11,088 bases of DNA from an uncultured Pleurocapsa sp. (GCA_937884735.1 CAKZYI010000478.1:1-11088); one strand, 5' to 3'. Shown: positions 1 to 6,867, numbered from the stretch's first letter. Numbers and translations are program-made. Notes: generated by a model from the letters alone, not told the origin.

Positions 1-1
1 A

Positions 2-829
2 AATGGTTTTCAGCCTTTGGCTCAAATGACTTACTGGCAAATTTCGGCGGAATTAGTTTCCCAATTAGCCCAGCAAGATCCAGATTTACCTAATTTTTTA
101 CCCATTAGCAATGCTGATGCACCTTTACTATACCAGTTAGATTGCGTATCAATGCCACCTTTGCTGCGTCAGGTGTTTGATCGCCATGTAGAAGATTTTA
201 AAACCAATTTGGTGCAGAATGCAGTAGGTCAGATTAGGCAGTGGCTCAATGGTACAGATGTAGTTAGTGGTTATGTATTTGAACCACAACGCAAGGCTGC
301 AATCGGCTATTTTAGACTAGAATCTTCTAGAGACGGTTCTCGCCCTCATAAAGCTCAATTAACGGTAAATCCAGCCTATACTTGGCTTTATCCTAAATTG
401 ACGGCTCAAATGGCACAGATAGTTCAAAAATCTATCGATCGCCGCTATGGTTTTGCTGACGATCGTCAGCCTTATTCTCAACCATTAGAAATAGTTTCTG
501 CTGATTATCAACCAGAAAGAGAAGAATACTTTAATAAAATTGGTGCGACATCGGTAGAACATACGTTGCTAATGTCTCGCTCCGTATGGCACAAAATAAA
601 AGAGGCTAAACCGTTAGAAGGATTGCAGTTATCAGATGTATTTCAAGGGCTAAAGCCAGCTCGCGCTCCTATTCCTTCTCGTATATCTTGGCTGAAGTCC
701 GTTTCCAGCTCTTATCAAAATATCGTCAGACAAAAGAACATCTTTTCTTCTAAATCAAGTTATTTTACCCCTTCTGACAAAAATAATTCTGGCGAATCTT
801 TTAAACCGCCCCACAGTGGCTTAGTTTAA
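2..829 (+). CDS. Conserved cyanobacterial protein, weakly GNAT-like, 5' end outside window
   Basis: The frame is open to the left edge of the window, so this is the 3' part of a longer gene. A TTG at 17 could serve as a start, but the residues before it (NGFQPLAQ) read smoothly into the protein, which favours a start further upstream. The visible part is about 275 residues, soluble, with no membrane segment. A middle stretch (GYFRLES, then LTVNPAYTWLYPKL) and a later stretch (EEYFNKIGA followed by TLLMSRSVW) resemble the strand and helix pattern near the end of GNAT acyltransferases; this resemblance is weak and is inference. The last 70 residues are rich in Ser, Pro and Lys and look unstructured. 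It ends TAA, 15 bases before ruvX, so the two are probably co-transcribed. The specific function is unknown. Confidence 0.7.
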   Translation, partial: NGFQPLAQMTYWQISAELVSQLAQQDPDLPNFLPISNADAPLLYQLDCVSMPPLLRQVFDRHVEDFKTNLVQNAVGQIRQWLNGTDVVSGYVFEPQRKAAIGYFRLESSRDGSRPHKAQLTVNPAYTWLYPKLTAQMAQIVQKSIDRRYGFADDRQPYSQPLEIVSADYQPEREEYFNKIGATSVEHTLLMSRSVWHKIKEAKPLEGLQLSDVFQGLKPARAPIPSRISWLKSVSSSYQNIVRQKNIFSSKSSYFTPSDKNNSGESFKPPHSGLV

Positions 830-844
830 ATTGATTGAGTCAGG

Positions 845-1267
845 ATGGAAAGAGTTGCCGCGTTGGGTTTGGATGTAGGAAGAAGAAGAATAGGTGTTGC
901 TGGATGTGATGGCACAGGTTTGATTGCAACTGGTTTGACTACTATTTATCGAACCTCTTTTTCTGAAGACATTAGACAACTGCAAGAGATAATTGAAGAA
1001 AGGGAAGTAAAAATATTAATTATTGGTCTACCCTATACATTGGACGGAAGTATTGGATCTCAATACAAAAAGACGCAGAAATTTAGCGATCGCATTGCTC
1101 GAATTCTAAATTTGCCCATTGAATATGTAGACGAACGTTTGACCTCGGTTGAAGCGAAAACCAGACTAAAGGCTAGCAGAAGATTTTCTACCCGCGACAA
1201 AGGAGCAATAGATCGTCAAGCAGCAGAAATTATTCTGCAACAGTGGCTTGATGTGCGGCGGGCTTGA
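845..1267 (+). CDS. ruvX: RuvX/YqgF family putative Holliday junction resolvase / pre-16S rRNA nuclease
   Basis: A 140-residue protein of the usual YqgF length with the RNase H fold signatures of the family. The N-terminus reads LGLDVGRRRIGVA with acidic Asp10. The second motif is IIGLPYTLDGS (59-69), the third VDERLTS (95-101) with Glu97, and the last is KGAIDRQAAEIILQ (119-132) with Asp123. These supply the acidic metal-binding residues. The family processes the 5' end of 16S rRNA precursors in E. coli and has been proposed as an alternative Holliday junction resolvase; which role applies here cannot be told from sequence. The ATG at 845 directly abuts CAGG, so the ribosome binding site is poorly spaced; translation may be coupled to the gene ending at 829. 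It converges on the ureE-like gene with only 17 bases between the stops. Confidence 0.93.
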   Translation: MERVAALGLDVGRRRIGVAGCDGTGLIATGLTTIYRTSFSEDIRQLQEIIEEREVKILIIGLPYTLDGSIGSQYKKTQKFSDRIARILNLPIEYVDERLTSVEAKTRLKASRRFSTRDKGAIDRQAAEIILQQWLDVRRA

Positions 1268-1284
1268 TAGTAATAAGCAATAAG

Positions 1285-1785
1285 TTAATGACTGTGGGAA
1301 GTAAAAGTAATATCTGCTGATGAGCTTTGGGTTTCGTAGGTCATTTGTAACCTAGGAATTTGTAGATCTGCGATCGCTTTATTAATGACTTTGGGATCTG
1401 TATTTACTTGTACGTATATCTTGTTGTTTTGAATTGCGATCCCGTAGTGATGATTGCCCAAAAGATGACCAAGACGGACTAATTTTGCAGCAGCGACTTC
1501 ATTTTCTAGACTTGATAAATCTAGGACTAATAATTGTTGTGCCTGTAGATAAACGAGTATAAGTTTGCCAGATTCGGTTTGGAAAACATCTCCAGACTCT
1601 AACAAGCGATCGCGACTTTTGACAATCCCAATGGCAAGATTATCAGCAGTATGGGTATGTATTCTACCTTTATGGCGATCGCTATGTTGCAAAGAAACTT
1701 CTAAACAAACCTCATCTGCCACCAGTTTCGCCAGAGCGGAATTTTGATGAACATTTCCCAAATATATTTGAGCTACTTCAGCCAT
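1285..1785 (-). CDS. ureE: UreE-like urease accessory protein / nickel metallochaperone (divergent)
   Basis: A 166-residue protein with the two-part UreE layout. Residues 1-70 form the beta-rich N-terminal domain ending in LLESGDVF, and residues 75-150 form the ferredoxin-like metal-binding domain. The motif LLGNHH (108-113) corresponds to the family LGNRH, with His113 at the position of the conserved dimer-interface metal ligand. The C-terminus ends in SHSH (His164, His166), a short His-x-His tail of the kind that binds extra nickel in some UreE proteins. UreE delivers nickel to urease with UreD, UreF and UreG, none of which is in this window. The sequence diverges from typical cyanobacterial UreE, so a paralogue serving another nickel enzyme is possible. 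It lies 83 bases downstream of the AAA ATPase gene on the same strand. There is no clear ribosome binding site before the ATG. It ends TAA. Confidence 0.8.
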   Translation of the reverse strand: MAEVAQIYLGNVHQNSALAKLVADEVCLEVSLQHSDRHKGRIHTHTADNLAIGIVKSRDRLLESGDVFQTESGKLILVYLQAQQLLVLDLSSLENEVAAAKLVRLGHLLGNHHYGIAIQNNKIYVQVNTDPKVINKAIADLQIPRLQMTYETQSSSADITFTSHSH

Positions 1786-1868
1786 TTTATTAATTAAATT
1801 AAATCAGCAATTAACTTCTAACTGTCGACAGAATACATACCCAACTTAGACAATCGTCCCGATGGTTG

Positions 1869-3182
1869 CTATATCTCTGCTGCTAAATACTCGCGAAAAT
1901 AAAAACGATAAAGCAGACAACTGGGTAACACCATATTATTAACTAGTTTAATTAAACCAATACTTTCTAATTTGTGAGCATTGATGGCAGATATTTGAAT
2001 TGGCTGGTCAGAACATACAACTTGTTCATAGGCTTTACCTAATTCTGGATATTTTTTTAGGGTCGAAAGATGTCCTTGTAAATGGTTGCGATAGATCCCA
2101 CAGGAAGTAGGTGCTTCTGCCAACAGCCGTTCAAAAGTGATATTTTCAGTTGACAAGGCGTAAAAAGCTAGCCTTGCCAAATAAGGATAACCACCAATCA
2201 TTTTCATTAATAAAGTTATATCTCGATCTAAGTTTTCTACTTGATAACGAAGCTTATGACGGCTAGCCAAATCTTTCATCTGTTCAAAATTAAATTGAAT
2301 TAAATTTACAGGCAAGCCCAAATTTAAAGGAGATTGATTAATATCTAGAGGAAGATAAATATCAGTCGAATGGACTACTATCAGACGCAAACGCTTCCAA
2401 ATAGAAAAGTTATTAGCTTCCTCATGCCAAAACCGAATTAAAGGCAAAAATTCTTGAGCTATTTCGGGATATTCAAACAAGTGATTAACTTCATCAAAAG
2501 CTAAAACTAGGGGCTGGGATAGCTGTTCTAAAATATATCTTTGAAGATAGGTCGTACAGCTTACTTTAGTTCCTAAATCTTCATCCCAGTAACTATCCAA
2601 TTGAGACTCGATCCCCAACTGAAGAGTTATGTTTGCCATCAACCAGCGCAAAAATTTGTTGAGATCGCACAATAATGATGCCTCTGCCAACTGAAAGTTG
2701 ATTGTTACTGTTTTAAACCCTTGCGATCGCCCATGAGCTAGAATACGAATCATTAATGATGTTTTGCCCATATTCAAAGGAGATTTGATTCTAATCAAAG
2801 CCCCTGGATGAATTATTTCTTCATAAGTTGAAGTTTCATGGGGAGGACGCTCAACATAAAAATCTGAATTTAGGGGTACTTGCCCATCTGGTAATTCTAA
2901 TGTGGAAAAAGAAAAAGCTCCTTTTCTTGCCTGTTGTCTCAAAACAGATTTGAAGTTGTTTTTAGTTACTTTTTCGGCAAAAGCGTTAGAGAGATTTTGC
3001 CAAAGACGAGAGCCTACTACCCGAATGTAGTCAGAATCATAACCTGAATCTACAGCAATTTCCTGATAGGTTTTACCAGCCCAACATTCTTTCAATACTA
3101 GCTCCTCTACTGTATTAAGCCGATCTGGTTCTAATGTTTTATCAACAATTTTCAAAGCTTGGCTGATTACTATATCTGTCAT
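1869..3182 (-). CDS. AAA_35-type P-loop ATPase with N-terminal vMAP-like HTH domain
   Basis: A 437-residue protein in three parts. Residues 1-85 are a helical helix-turn-helix-like region (AGKTYQEIAVDSGYDSDYIR at 35-54) resembling the N-terminal HTH of vWA-MoxR-associated proteins. Residues 100-345 are a STAND/AAA_35 nucleotide-binding domain opening with the family hallmark LNSDFYVERPP. The P-loop SPLNMGKTS (134-142) lacks the first Walker A glycine, as seen in this family; Walker B is LVLAFDEV (225-232) with Asp230 and Glu231. GGYPYLARLAFYAL (330-343) is the sensor-2-like segment. The rest is a winged-helix region. There is no WD40, TIR, caspase or protease module. A good ribosome binding site (AGGTGA, 6 bases before ATG) supports the start. 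Such proteins are abundant in cyanobacteria and are proposed signalling or conflict switches; the partner here is unknown. It ends TAG. Confidence 0.88.
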   Translation of the reverse strand: MTDIVISQALKIVDKTLEPDRLNTVEELVLKECWAGKTYQEIAVDSGYDSDYIRVVGSRLWQNLSNAFAEKVTKNNFKSVLRQQARKGAFSFSTLELPDGQVPLNSDFYVERPPHETSTYEEIIHPGALIRIKSPLNMGKTSLMIRILAHGRSQGFKTVTINFQLAEASLLCDLNKFLRWLMANITLQLGIESQLDSYWDEDLGTKVSCTTYLQRYILEQLSQPLVLAFDEVNHLFEYPEIAQEFLPLIRFWHEEANNFSIWKRLRLIVVHSTDIYLPLDINQSPLNLGLPVNLIQFNFEQMKDLASRHKLRYQVENLDRDITLLMKMIGGYPYLARLAFYALSTENITFERLLAEAPTSCGIYRNHLQGHLSTLKKYPELGKAYEQVVCSDQPIQISAINAHKLESIGLIKLVNNMVLPSCLLYRFYFREYLAAEI

Positions 3183-3259
3183 GCTGTGTCACCTAGAGTC
3201 AATCTGATTTCTTTAGCTGGGTAATTGTTTCTATGGTCATTTCGGTTGTATCTCGATCT

Positions 3260-3279
3260 CAATACAGTTCAATACAGTT
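3260..3279. repeat. Two tandem copies of CAATACAGTT
   Basis: The decamer CAATACAGTT is repeated perfectly back to back, about 80 bases upstream of the ATPase gene start. The core AATACAGTT occurs again at 8454-8462. It could be a duplicated regulator site or a replication-slippage product. Confidence 0.7.
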
Positions 3280-3302
3280 CGCGCTCATCTCAATGACAGC
3301 CC

Positions 3303-3318
3303 ACTAAAATATTTTAGT
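3303..3318. promoter_or_regulatory. Perfect 16-bp palindrome, candidate operator
   Basis: ACTAAAATATTTTAGT reads identically on both strands. It lies 121 bases before the ATPase start and 279 bases before the Tic20-like start. Its size and symmetry fit a homodimeric regulator site, and the ATPase itself has an HTH-like domain. The operator role is inference; AT-rich palindromes can also arise by chance. Confidence 0.35.
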
Positions 3319-3532
3319 TAATCGATTGCTAATAACAGTTTAGAAAAGCTTATGCTTTGCCTTGCTCAACCTAATTTTGCAGTCAATCACTCAATGATTT
3401 GATGGACAGTAGTGATACATTCTACAGTAATCTGAAGTTTGTCATAACCGAATATCTATGATTACAAAAATATATAACAATAGAATCAATGACTGCTACT
3501 GTTTGTCATTTTGTAGTTGCAGCTTTAAGCTC

Positions 3533-3567
3533 TTTGATAGAATGATATTTGCCGCAATCATATCAAA
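3533..3567. promoter_or_regulatory. Imperfect inverted repeat upstream of the Tic20-like gene
   Basis: TTTGATA...ATGAT on the left is matched by ATCATATCAAA on the right (3557-3567), with a three-base bulge and a short GC-containing centre. It ends 29 bases before the ATG at 3597, so it could be an operator or part of the 5' leader. A TTGATA lies inside the left arm. Confidence 0.25.
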
Positions 3568-3596
3568 ATCATAACTAAATTATAAAAAGTAAAAGT

Positions 3597-4073
3597 ATGA
3601 ATACTCCTGAAACAGATGCCAAAGATAGAAGTTTTGGTGCTTTGATATACTTATTTCCTCTGGTTTACGCCTTGCCTTTTGGTATTGCACTTTTGACCCA
3701 GTTTCCCTGGCTATATCAATTCTTTTCCCCTTTGGTAGCTATTTATGGACTGACTAATAGTTTGCCTTTTGCCAGCTTGATTATTTTCTTTGGTCTGTGG
3801 TTTGCTGTAGTTAGAAATGAAAATGTTAGCTATTTTCTACGCTTCAATGGCATGCAGGCTATTCTAATGAATATTTTGCAAATTTTGTTTAGTCTAATTA
3901 TGGGAATTCTCGTTCCTGCATTTGGTTCACAGGGTTTAGTTACAGAAACTTTAAACAATACTATTTTTATGGGCAGTATTGTAGTTTGTTTTTACTGTAT
4001 TTTTCGTTCAATTCAAGGGCAATATGCTGAAGTACCTGCTATCTCTGAGGCTGCATCTTCTCAAATCCGTTAA
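3597..4073 (+). CDS. Tic20-like multi-helix membrane protein
   Basis: A 158-residue integral membrane protein. Hydrophobic segments lie near residues 14-33, 55-72, 86-108 and 122-138, giving the four helices expected of Tic20. Family-typical stretches are ALIYLFPLVYALPFG (15-29), SLPFASLIIFFGLWFAVVRN (55-74) and the following RFNGMQAILMNIL (82-94). In chloroplasts Tic20 is part of the protein-import channel of the inner envelope; cyanobacterial homologues sit in the plasma or thylakoid membrane and their role is not settled. Length and segment order are normal for the bacterial family. The ATG at 3597 lacks an obvious Shine-Dalgarno sequence, which is common in cyanobacteria. It is followed after 128 bases by the PCP_red gene in the same direction and ends TAA. 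Confidence 0.87.
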   Translation: MNTPETDAKDRSFGALIYLFPLVYALPFGIALLTQFPWLYQFFSPLVAIYGLTNSLPFASLIIFFGLWFAVVRNENVSYFLRFNGMQAILMNILQILFSLIMGILVPAFGSQGLVTETLNNTIFMGSIVVCFYCIFRSIQGQYAEVPAISEAASSQIR

Positions 4074-4201
4074 TTGTAATTAGAGCCAGTAATTATCTTG
4101 CAATTTTGGTGAAGTTAACTTTGTCTAAGTTATGGCAACTTCGTCGAATCTGCGAAACTACAATGGAAAAGTATATTCACAAAACATTAGGGGTTAGGAA
4201 A

Positions 4202-4387
4202 ATGAAAAACTTTAATGTAACTGACGAACTACGTTGGACAGTACAAGCCCAAGCAAAACTAAAAATGATTCCCTTCTTTGCTCGCTCTGGCGCACGCCAA
4301 AGAATAGAAACTATGGCGCGCAATGCACAATTAGAAGAAGTGACAGCAGAAATAGTTCAACAAGCTAGAGTAGAATTTGGACAATAG
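4202..4387 (+). CDS. Stand-alone PCP_red domain small protein
   Basis: A 61-residue protein made almost wholly of the PCP_red domain otherwise found at the C-terminus of the ChlB subunit of light-independent protochlorophyllide reductase. The signature is visible in order: WTVQAQAKLKMIPFFARSGA (12-31), then RQRIETMAR (32-40), then VTAEIVQQARVEFGQ (47-61). The start at 4202 is preferred because it gives the compact length usual for stand-alone homologues. The frame is also open to an ATG at 4163 and a GTG at 4106, but the extra residues look unlike the domain. A GGGG run ending nine bases upstream may act as a weak ribosome binding site. It carries no cofactor ligands or membrane helix. Function is unknown; a link to chlorophyll synthesis is guilt by domain only. 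It ends TAG, 36 bases before the desaturase. Confidence 0.82.
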   Translation: MKNFNVTDELRWTVQAQAKLKMIPFFARSGARQRIETMARNAQLEEVTAEIVQQARVEFGQ

Positions 4388-4423
4388 TTTTTTAGTTCAA
4401 CTGCAATTTTGTAGTTAGTAAAA

Positions 4424-5383
4424 ATGTCCGTTGATAGCCAGTGGCATAGTTCCCGTAGAAAAGAAATATTAGCTAAGTATCCTGAAATCAAGCAATATTT
4501 TGGCAATTATTCTTTTTCCATAGTTGCGATCGCTTTTTTAGTAGCCCTGCAATGGACAATCGCTTGGTTAGTCAAGGATTTATCTTGGTGGCAGACAGGT
4601 GCGATCGCTTTTTTTGTGGGACAGTTTATCCTCCATTCATTAGCTATATTTGTTCACGAAGCAGCCCATAATTTGATTTTTAAAAGCAAGTTGGGGTCAA
4701 ACCTGGCTTTATTTTTAATCGTCTGTGGCTCACTTTCTTTTGGCGAATCGTTGGCTTATATTGGCGTACATGGTAAAACCCATCATCTACACCTAAATGA
4801 TTATCAATACGACCATGAATTATGGGATCGAAAGTTTGCCAAGTTTGCGAACAATAATCCTTACTGGCGTGTTTTTGAAAGTTTAGTTCATCTTTTGCCT
4901 GGAGGAGTAATTGTTACTGATTTGATTGCAGCTTATTTGGTAGAAGCCGATATTCGAGAGGTTAACTCGGCAAATATTTCTCAATCTTTAAATATTGTCT
5001 TGACCTTGACTAGCCTTAGTTTGTACATCACGGCTTGGTTTTTGATAAGCCCCCAAGCTACTCTTTATCTCTTTTGGAGTTTGACTTTAATGATTAGTAA
5101 TTGGGGTATAACCTTTAGGGGTCAATCTATTGCCGAACATCATATTTATCATCAGGGTAAGACTTACTCTACCTATAGCTGGACTAATATTCTGTTTTTT
5201 AACACGGGCTATCACGACGAACATCACACCTTTCCCAATGTACCTTGGATACACCTACCTAAAATAAAGCGCATCGCCCCAGAATACTTTACTAACGACA
5301 ACCCCCATTCCTACTTTAAATGGTGGTGGTTGTGGGCAAAATCAATTTTTACTCCTGCTCGCTACAATCGCTATATCCCATAA
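4424..5383 (+). CDS. Membrane fatty-acid desaturase, sphingolipid delta-4 desaturase (DES1/DEGS)-like
   Basis: A 319-residue di-iron desaturase. Its N-terminus RRKEILAKYPEIK (11-23) matches the start of the eukaryotic dihydroceramide delta-4 desaturase domain, and GYHDEHHTFPNVPW (262-275) is nearly the DEGS box GYHNEHHDFPNIPG. The histidine boxes are HEAAH (78-82), HGKTHH (116-121) and HDEHH (264-268), with SIAEHH (235-240) also DEGS-like. The second box has three residues between histidines where DEGS has two, still within the general HX2-3HH rule. Membrane segments lie near 31-50, 58-76, 92-110 and 188-225. The expected reaction is oxygen-dependent double-bond insertion in a lipid acyl or sphingoid chain; the real substrate in a cyanobacterium is unknown. 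A small hairpin (4399-4416) precedes the ATG. The TAA stop lies inside a heptamer repeat tract. Confidence 0.9.
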   Translation: MSVDSQWHSSRRKEILAKYPEIKQYFGNYSFSIVAIAFLVALQWTIAWLVKDLSWWQTGAIAFFVGQFILHSLAIFVHEAAHNLIFKSKLGSNLALFLIVCGSLSFGESLAYIGVHGKTHHLHLNDYQYDHELWDRKFAKFANNNPYWRVFESLVHLLPGGVIVTDLIAAYLVEADIREVNSANISQSLNIVLTLTSLSLYITAWFLISPQATLYLFWSLTLMISNWGITFRGQSIAEHHIYHQGKTYSTYSWTNILFFNTGYHDEHHTFPNVPWIHLPKIKRIAPEYFTNDNPHSYFKWWWLWAKSIFTPARYNRYIP

Positions 5384-5426
5384 CCTATAACCTATAACCC
5401 ATAACATATAACCCATAACCTATAGC
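5378..5426 (+). repeat. Heptanucleotide tandem repeat, seven units (YYATAAC type)
   Basis: Seven consecutive 7-mers: CCATAAC, CTATAAC, CTATAAC, CCATAAC, ATATAAC, CCATAAC, CTATAGC. The first unit overlaps the last codon and TAA stop of the desaturase gene. Degenerate heptamer tracts like this fit the short tandemly repeated repetitive (STRR) sequences known from cyanobacteria. Confidence 0.88.
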
Positions 5427-5435
5427 AGTTTCTTC

Positions 5436-5463
5436 TTGATCCTCGTTCCTCGATCCTTATTCC
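5436..5463 (+). repeat. Second heptanucleotide tract, four units (TNNNTCC)
   Basis: Four consecutive 7-mers: TTGATCC, TCGTTCC, TCGATCC, TTATTCC, followed by a decayed unit TCCTTGC. The period matches the preceding tract but the unit differs. The TTG of the first unit is the only canonical in-frame start codon of the downstream hydroxylase, so the tract would encode its first residues. Confidence 0.8.
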
Positions 5464-6791
5464 TCCTTGCCTTCAAATGCCGATCGCGTCACAATATATA
5501 CAGGTACATATACCCATATATAATTTTTTCAAAAAAAATTGCACAAATATTAGTCAAGCAACAACCAGAAATTAGTCAAAGCCAGTCTTCAAATCTAGAT
5601 TGTGATTTAGTTATCGTTGGCGGTGGTATTGTTGGTGCAACCCTAGCAGCAGCATTAAAAAACTCTAACTTAAATATTATTATTATTGAAGCTCGACCTT
5701 TAGAAGTCGCAGCAGCAAAAACTCAAGCTTATGCTTTTTCTCCTCTTTCTAGTCGTATCTATGAGGGAATTGGTATTTGGGACAAAATATTCCCCCACAT
5801 TGGTAAATACAGCAATATCAGCTTATCTGATGCTGATTATTCTCAACAGGTAAAATTTAATCAGAAAGACTTGCCAGGAGAGCATTTAGGCTATGTCGCT
5901 CAACACAACATAGTTTTGGGGATTTTACAAAAGCATTTAGCCGACTGCGACAACATCAATTGGGTATGTCCTGGGGAAGTAAAGAATGTAACTACAGAAA
6001 AAAATAGCTCTACGGTAGAAGTGGAATTAAACGGCGAACAACGTTTTATAACCACCAAACTGGTAATTGGTGCGGATGGAGCACGATCGCACATTCGTAA
6101 TTTAGCAGGGATCAAAACTCGCGGTTGGAAGTATTGGCAGTCTTGCGTCGCATTTACTATCGAGCATACTGCCTTAGAGAATAATACGGCATTTGAACGC
6201 TTTTGGCCTAGTGGACCCATGGGAGTATTGCCCCTACCAGGAAATCGCTGCCAAATTGTTTGGACAAATCCCCATGCAGAAGCTAAAGCTTTGGCAGAGT
6301 TGAATGAGGCTGATTTTTTGGCAAAGCTTACAACCTATACAGGTGGAAGTTTGGGAAATTTAAAATTAGTTAGCAAACGGATGGTATTTCCCGTACAGTT
6401 GATGCAGTGCGATCGCTATATTAAACCCCGTCTAGCTTTGATTGGGGATGCTGCTCACTGTTGCCATCCTGTGGGGGGACAAGGGTTAAACTTGGGTATC
6501 CGCGATGCTGCTAGTTTGGCTCAGGTATTGCAGACTGCTCAACAAAAGGGACAAGACATTGGCGAGATCAAGGTACTCAAAAGATATGAGGGTTGGCGCA
6601 AAATTGAGAATTTGGCTATTTTAGGCTTTACCGATTTGTTAGATCGTATGTTTTCTAACAGTTGGTTGCCTGTAGTTGCTTTACGCCGTACAGGATTGTG
6701 GATGATGAGCTATTTAAAACCCCTAAAAATATTTGCTCTCAAATTGATGACGGGTTTATTGGGCAAAACTCCAAAATTAGCTCAAAGGTAA
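5436..6791 (+). CDS. UbiH/UbiF/COQ6-family FAD-dependent hydroxylase; start uncertain
   Basis: The conserved protein starts near residue 55 of this frame. LVIVGGGIVGATLA (58-71) is the FAD dinucleotide-binding motif, IGADGARSHIR (211-221) the DG motif, and LALIGDAAHCCHPVGGQG (333-350) the GD ribityl-binding motif, followed by LNLGIRDAASL. This is the flavin monooxygenase family that hydroxylates aromatic rings of prenyl quinones. Cyanobacteria make plastoquinone and tocopherol rather than ubiquinone, so the substrate is uncertain. The C-terminus (from 405) is amphipathic and basic and may touch the membrane. The TTG at 5436 is the only canonical start in frame, but the first 10 or so residues are repeat-derived and the next 40 are unlike the family. 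Either a rare ATT start is used, or an indel near the A8 run (5531-5538) hides the true start. It ends TAA. Confidence 0.85.
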   Translation: MILVPRSLFLLAFKCRSRHNIYRYIYPYIIFSKKIAQILVKQQPEISQSQSSNLDCDLVIVGGGIVGATLAAALKNSNLNIIIIEARPLEVAAAKTQAYAFSPLSSRIYEGIGIWDKIFPHIGKYSNISLSDADYSQQVKFNQKDLPGEHLGYVAQHNIVLGILQKHLADCDNINWVCPGEVKNVTTEKNSSTVEVELNGEQRFITTKLVIGADGARSHIRNLAGIKTRGWKYWQSCVAFTIEHTALENNTAFERFWPSGPMGVLPLPGNRCQIVWTNPHAEAKALAELNEADFLAKLTTYTGGSLGNLKLVSKRMVFPVQLMQCDRYIKPRLALIGDAAHCCHPVGGQGLNLGIRDAASLAQVLQTAQQKGQDIGEIKVLKRYEGWRKIENLAILGFTDLLDRMFSNSWLPVVALRRTGLWMMSYLKPLKIFALKLMTGLLGKTPKLAQR

Positions 6792-6833
6792 ATTGAAAGT
6801 AAGTTAAGATTGGGCGATTGTTCTGCTTTTGTA

Positions 6834-6867
6834 AGCTAATTAAAACTTTATTTAGTTTCAATTAGCT
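6834..6867. terminator. Inverted repeat after the hydroxylase gene, terminator-like hairpin
   Basis: Left arm AGCTAATTAAAACT (6834-6847) pairs with right arm AGTTTCAATTAGCT (6854-6867) across a six-base loop, with one mismatch in 14. It begins 43 bases after the stop. It is AT-rich and has no U-run after it, so it may be a transcript-end hairpin or an mRNA stabiliser rather than a strong intrinsic terminator. Confidence 0.4.

Larger units (their letters stand above)
3183..3596. other. 414-base divergent intergenic region
   Basis: This is the control region between the minus-strand ATPase gene and the plus-strand Tic20-like gene. I find no convincing open reading frame and no tRNA. It contains a 10-base tandem duplication (3260-3279), a perfect 16-bp palindrome (3303-3318) and an imperfect inverted repeat near the Tic20-like gene (3533-3567). 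Promoters for both genes must lie here, but I cannot place them confidently; TTGATA at 3534-3539 could be a -35 element, although no good -10 element sits 17 bases on. A small non-coding RNA cannot be excluded. Confidence 0.6.

Noticed and set aside
1822..1831. CTGTCGACAG palindrome between the ATPase and ureE-like genes
   Set aside because: A 10-bp palindrome is short enough to be chance, and no matching regulator or second copy was seen.
4106..4201. N-terminal extension of the PCP_red protein from GTG 4106 or ATG 4163
   Set aside because: The extra residues do not resemble the domain, and the start at 4202 gives the expected compact length; the extension cannot be strictly excluded.
5378..5463. 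CRISPR array
   Set aside because: The repeats are contiguous 7-mers with no spacers and no cas genes nearby.
5900..6220. Antisense 106-residue reading frame inside the hydroxylase gene
   Set aside because: It is the complement of conserved flavoprotein coding sequence and has no start signal or domain.
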